DNA of 33,240 bases from Hyphomonadaceae bacterium (GTDB lineage Bacteria > Pseudomonadota > Alphaproteobacteria > Caulobacterales > Aquidulcibacteraceae): NCBI GenBank assembly GCA_021731965.1, contig JAKFWI010000025.1, positions 1-33,240 on the forward strand. The letters run 5' to 3'. Position numbers and translations under genes: made by a program. Shown here one piece after another: positions 33,101-33,240 of this stretch; the first letter of the stretch is position 1; each line of letters opens with the position of its first letter. The notes under the pieces are model-generated. The model was not told the DNA's origin, did not search any database, and was given only the letters and a program-made list of their open reading frames with translations.

Positions 33101-33236
33101 AGTGGATCAATTTAATCCGTTCTGTTGCGAAAACCGCATCACAATTTTCAGGAATGGGTCTAGAACGCATTCAAGAAAAGTGGAGTTGCGGTTTTCTGTC
33201 CGAATGCGCTCTAATTTATTGAATCAGAGCATTTTT
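33101..33236. repeat. Composite intergenic palindromic repeat, copy 2
   Basis: The 33-bp core at 33130-33162 matches copy 1 (10843-10875) at 30 of 33 positions. It is followed by a diverged inverted copy (33163-33195, ending TTGCGGTTTT), so the two units face each other around TCTAGAAC. Further pairings are GGAT/ATCC (33104-33107 and 33115-33118), TAGAACGCATTC with GAATGCGCTCTA (33161-33172 and 33202-33213, one mismatch), and GCTCT/AGAGC (33208-33212 and 33226-33230) followed by ATTTTT. The rest of 32989-33240 contains no gene I can support. The last hairpin could terminate the VOC transcript. Confidence 0.65.
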
Positions 33237-33240
33237 CGAA

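Overview
The window is a GC-rich (about 60-65 %) stretch of a Gram-negative chromosome, almost certainly an alphaproteobacterium. The strongest evidence is the neighbourhood of a J-domain protein, a divergent bolA and cobaltochelatase cobS, a gene order characteristic of that class. A TonB-dependent receptor, an alginate-export-type outer-membrane barrel, a 'vgr-related' HExxH protein and a Caulobacterales-like dihydroorotase agree with it. I cannot name the genus. No rRNA, tRNA, CRISPR array, prophage or transposase gene was seen. No gene-free gap exceeds 300 bp.

Layout. 1-3.2 kb (minus): a 2-oxoacid:acceptor oxidoreductase alpha subunit running off the left edge, translationally coupled to a GltD-like flavoprotein fused to a two-cluster ferredoxin. 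3.4-11.8 kb: a sugar-utilisation locus made of a LacI regulator, an SGLT-type sodium symporter (minus), a TonB-dependent receptor, an amylosucrase-family GH13 enzyme and a ROK fructokinase. This matches the logic of the Xanthomonas sux sucrose locus: outer-membrane uptake, inner-membrane uptake, sucrose cleavage, fructose phosphorylation and LacI control. 11.8-12.5 kb: a 274-bp MITE-like element, then a BLUF blue-light sensor (minus). 12.6-14.6 kb: a secreted S9 peptidase (minus). 14.7-18.2 kb (minus): cobS, a small membrane protein, an outer-membrane barrel and a J-domain protein; cobT is not next to cobS. 18.2-20.9 kb (plus): a bolA-ABC ATPase-ABC permease operon. 20.8-21.9 kb (minus): ygfZ and a PLDc_N-type mini-membrane protein. 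22.0-25.2 kb (plus): a family-9 glycosyltransferase, a dihydroorotase and a secreted repetitive protein. 25.4-28.6 kb (plus): three overlapping genes for an alpha/beta hydrolase, a ThDP enzyme and an HExxH protein. 28.6-29.3 kb (minus): an AT-richer gene for a secreted protein with a cysteine-pair tail. 29.4-33.0 kb: a nitrilase, a DUF2306-like membrane protein, an aldehyde dehydrogenase (minus) and a VOC protein. The right edge is an intergenic palindromic repeat whose core recurs at 10.8 kb.

Most noteworthy: the complete sux-like locus with an SGLT-type permease and a non-canonical amylosucrase loop; a MITE-like element inserted exactly into a CTAG that serves as stop codon for two convergent genes; the cysteine-pair secreted protein at 28.6-29.3 kb; and a dihydroorotase in which the first metal-binding His is Gln.
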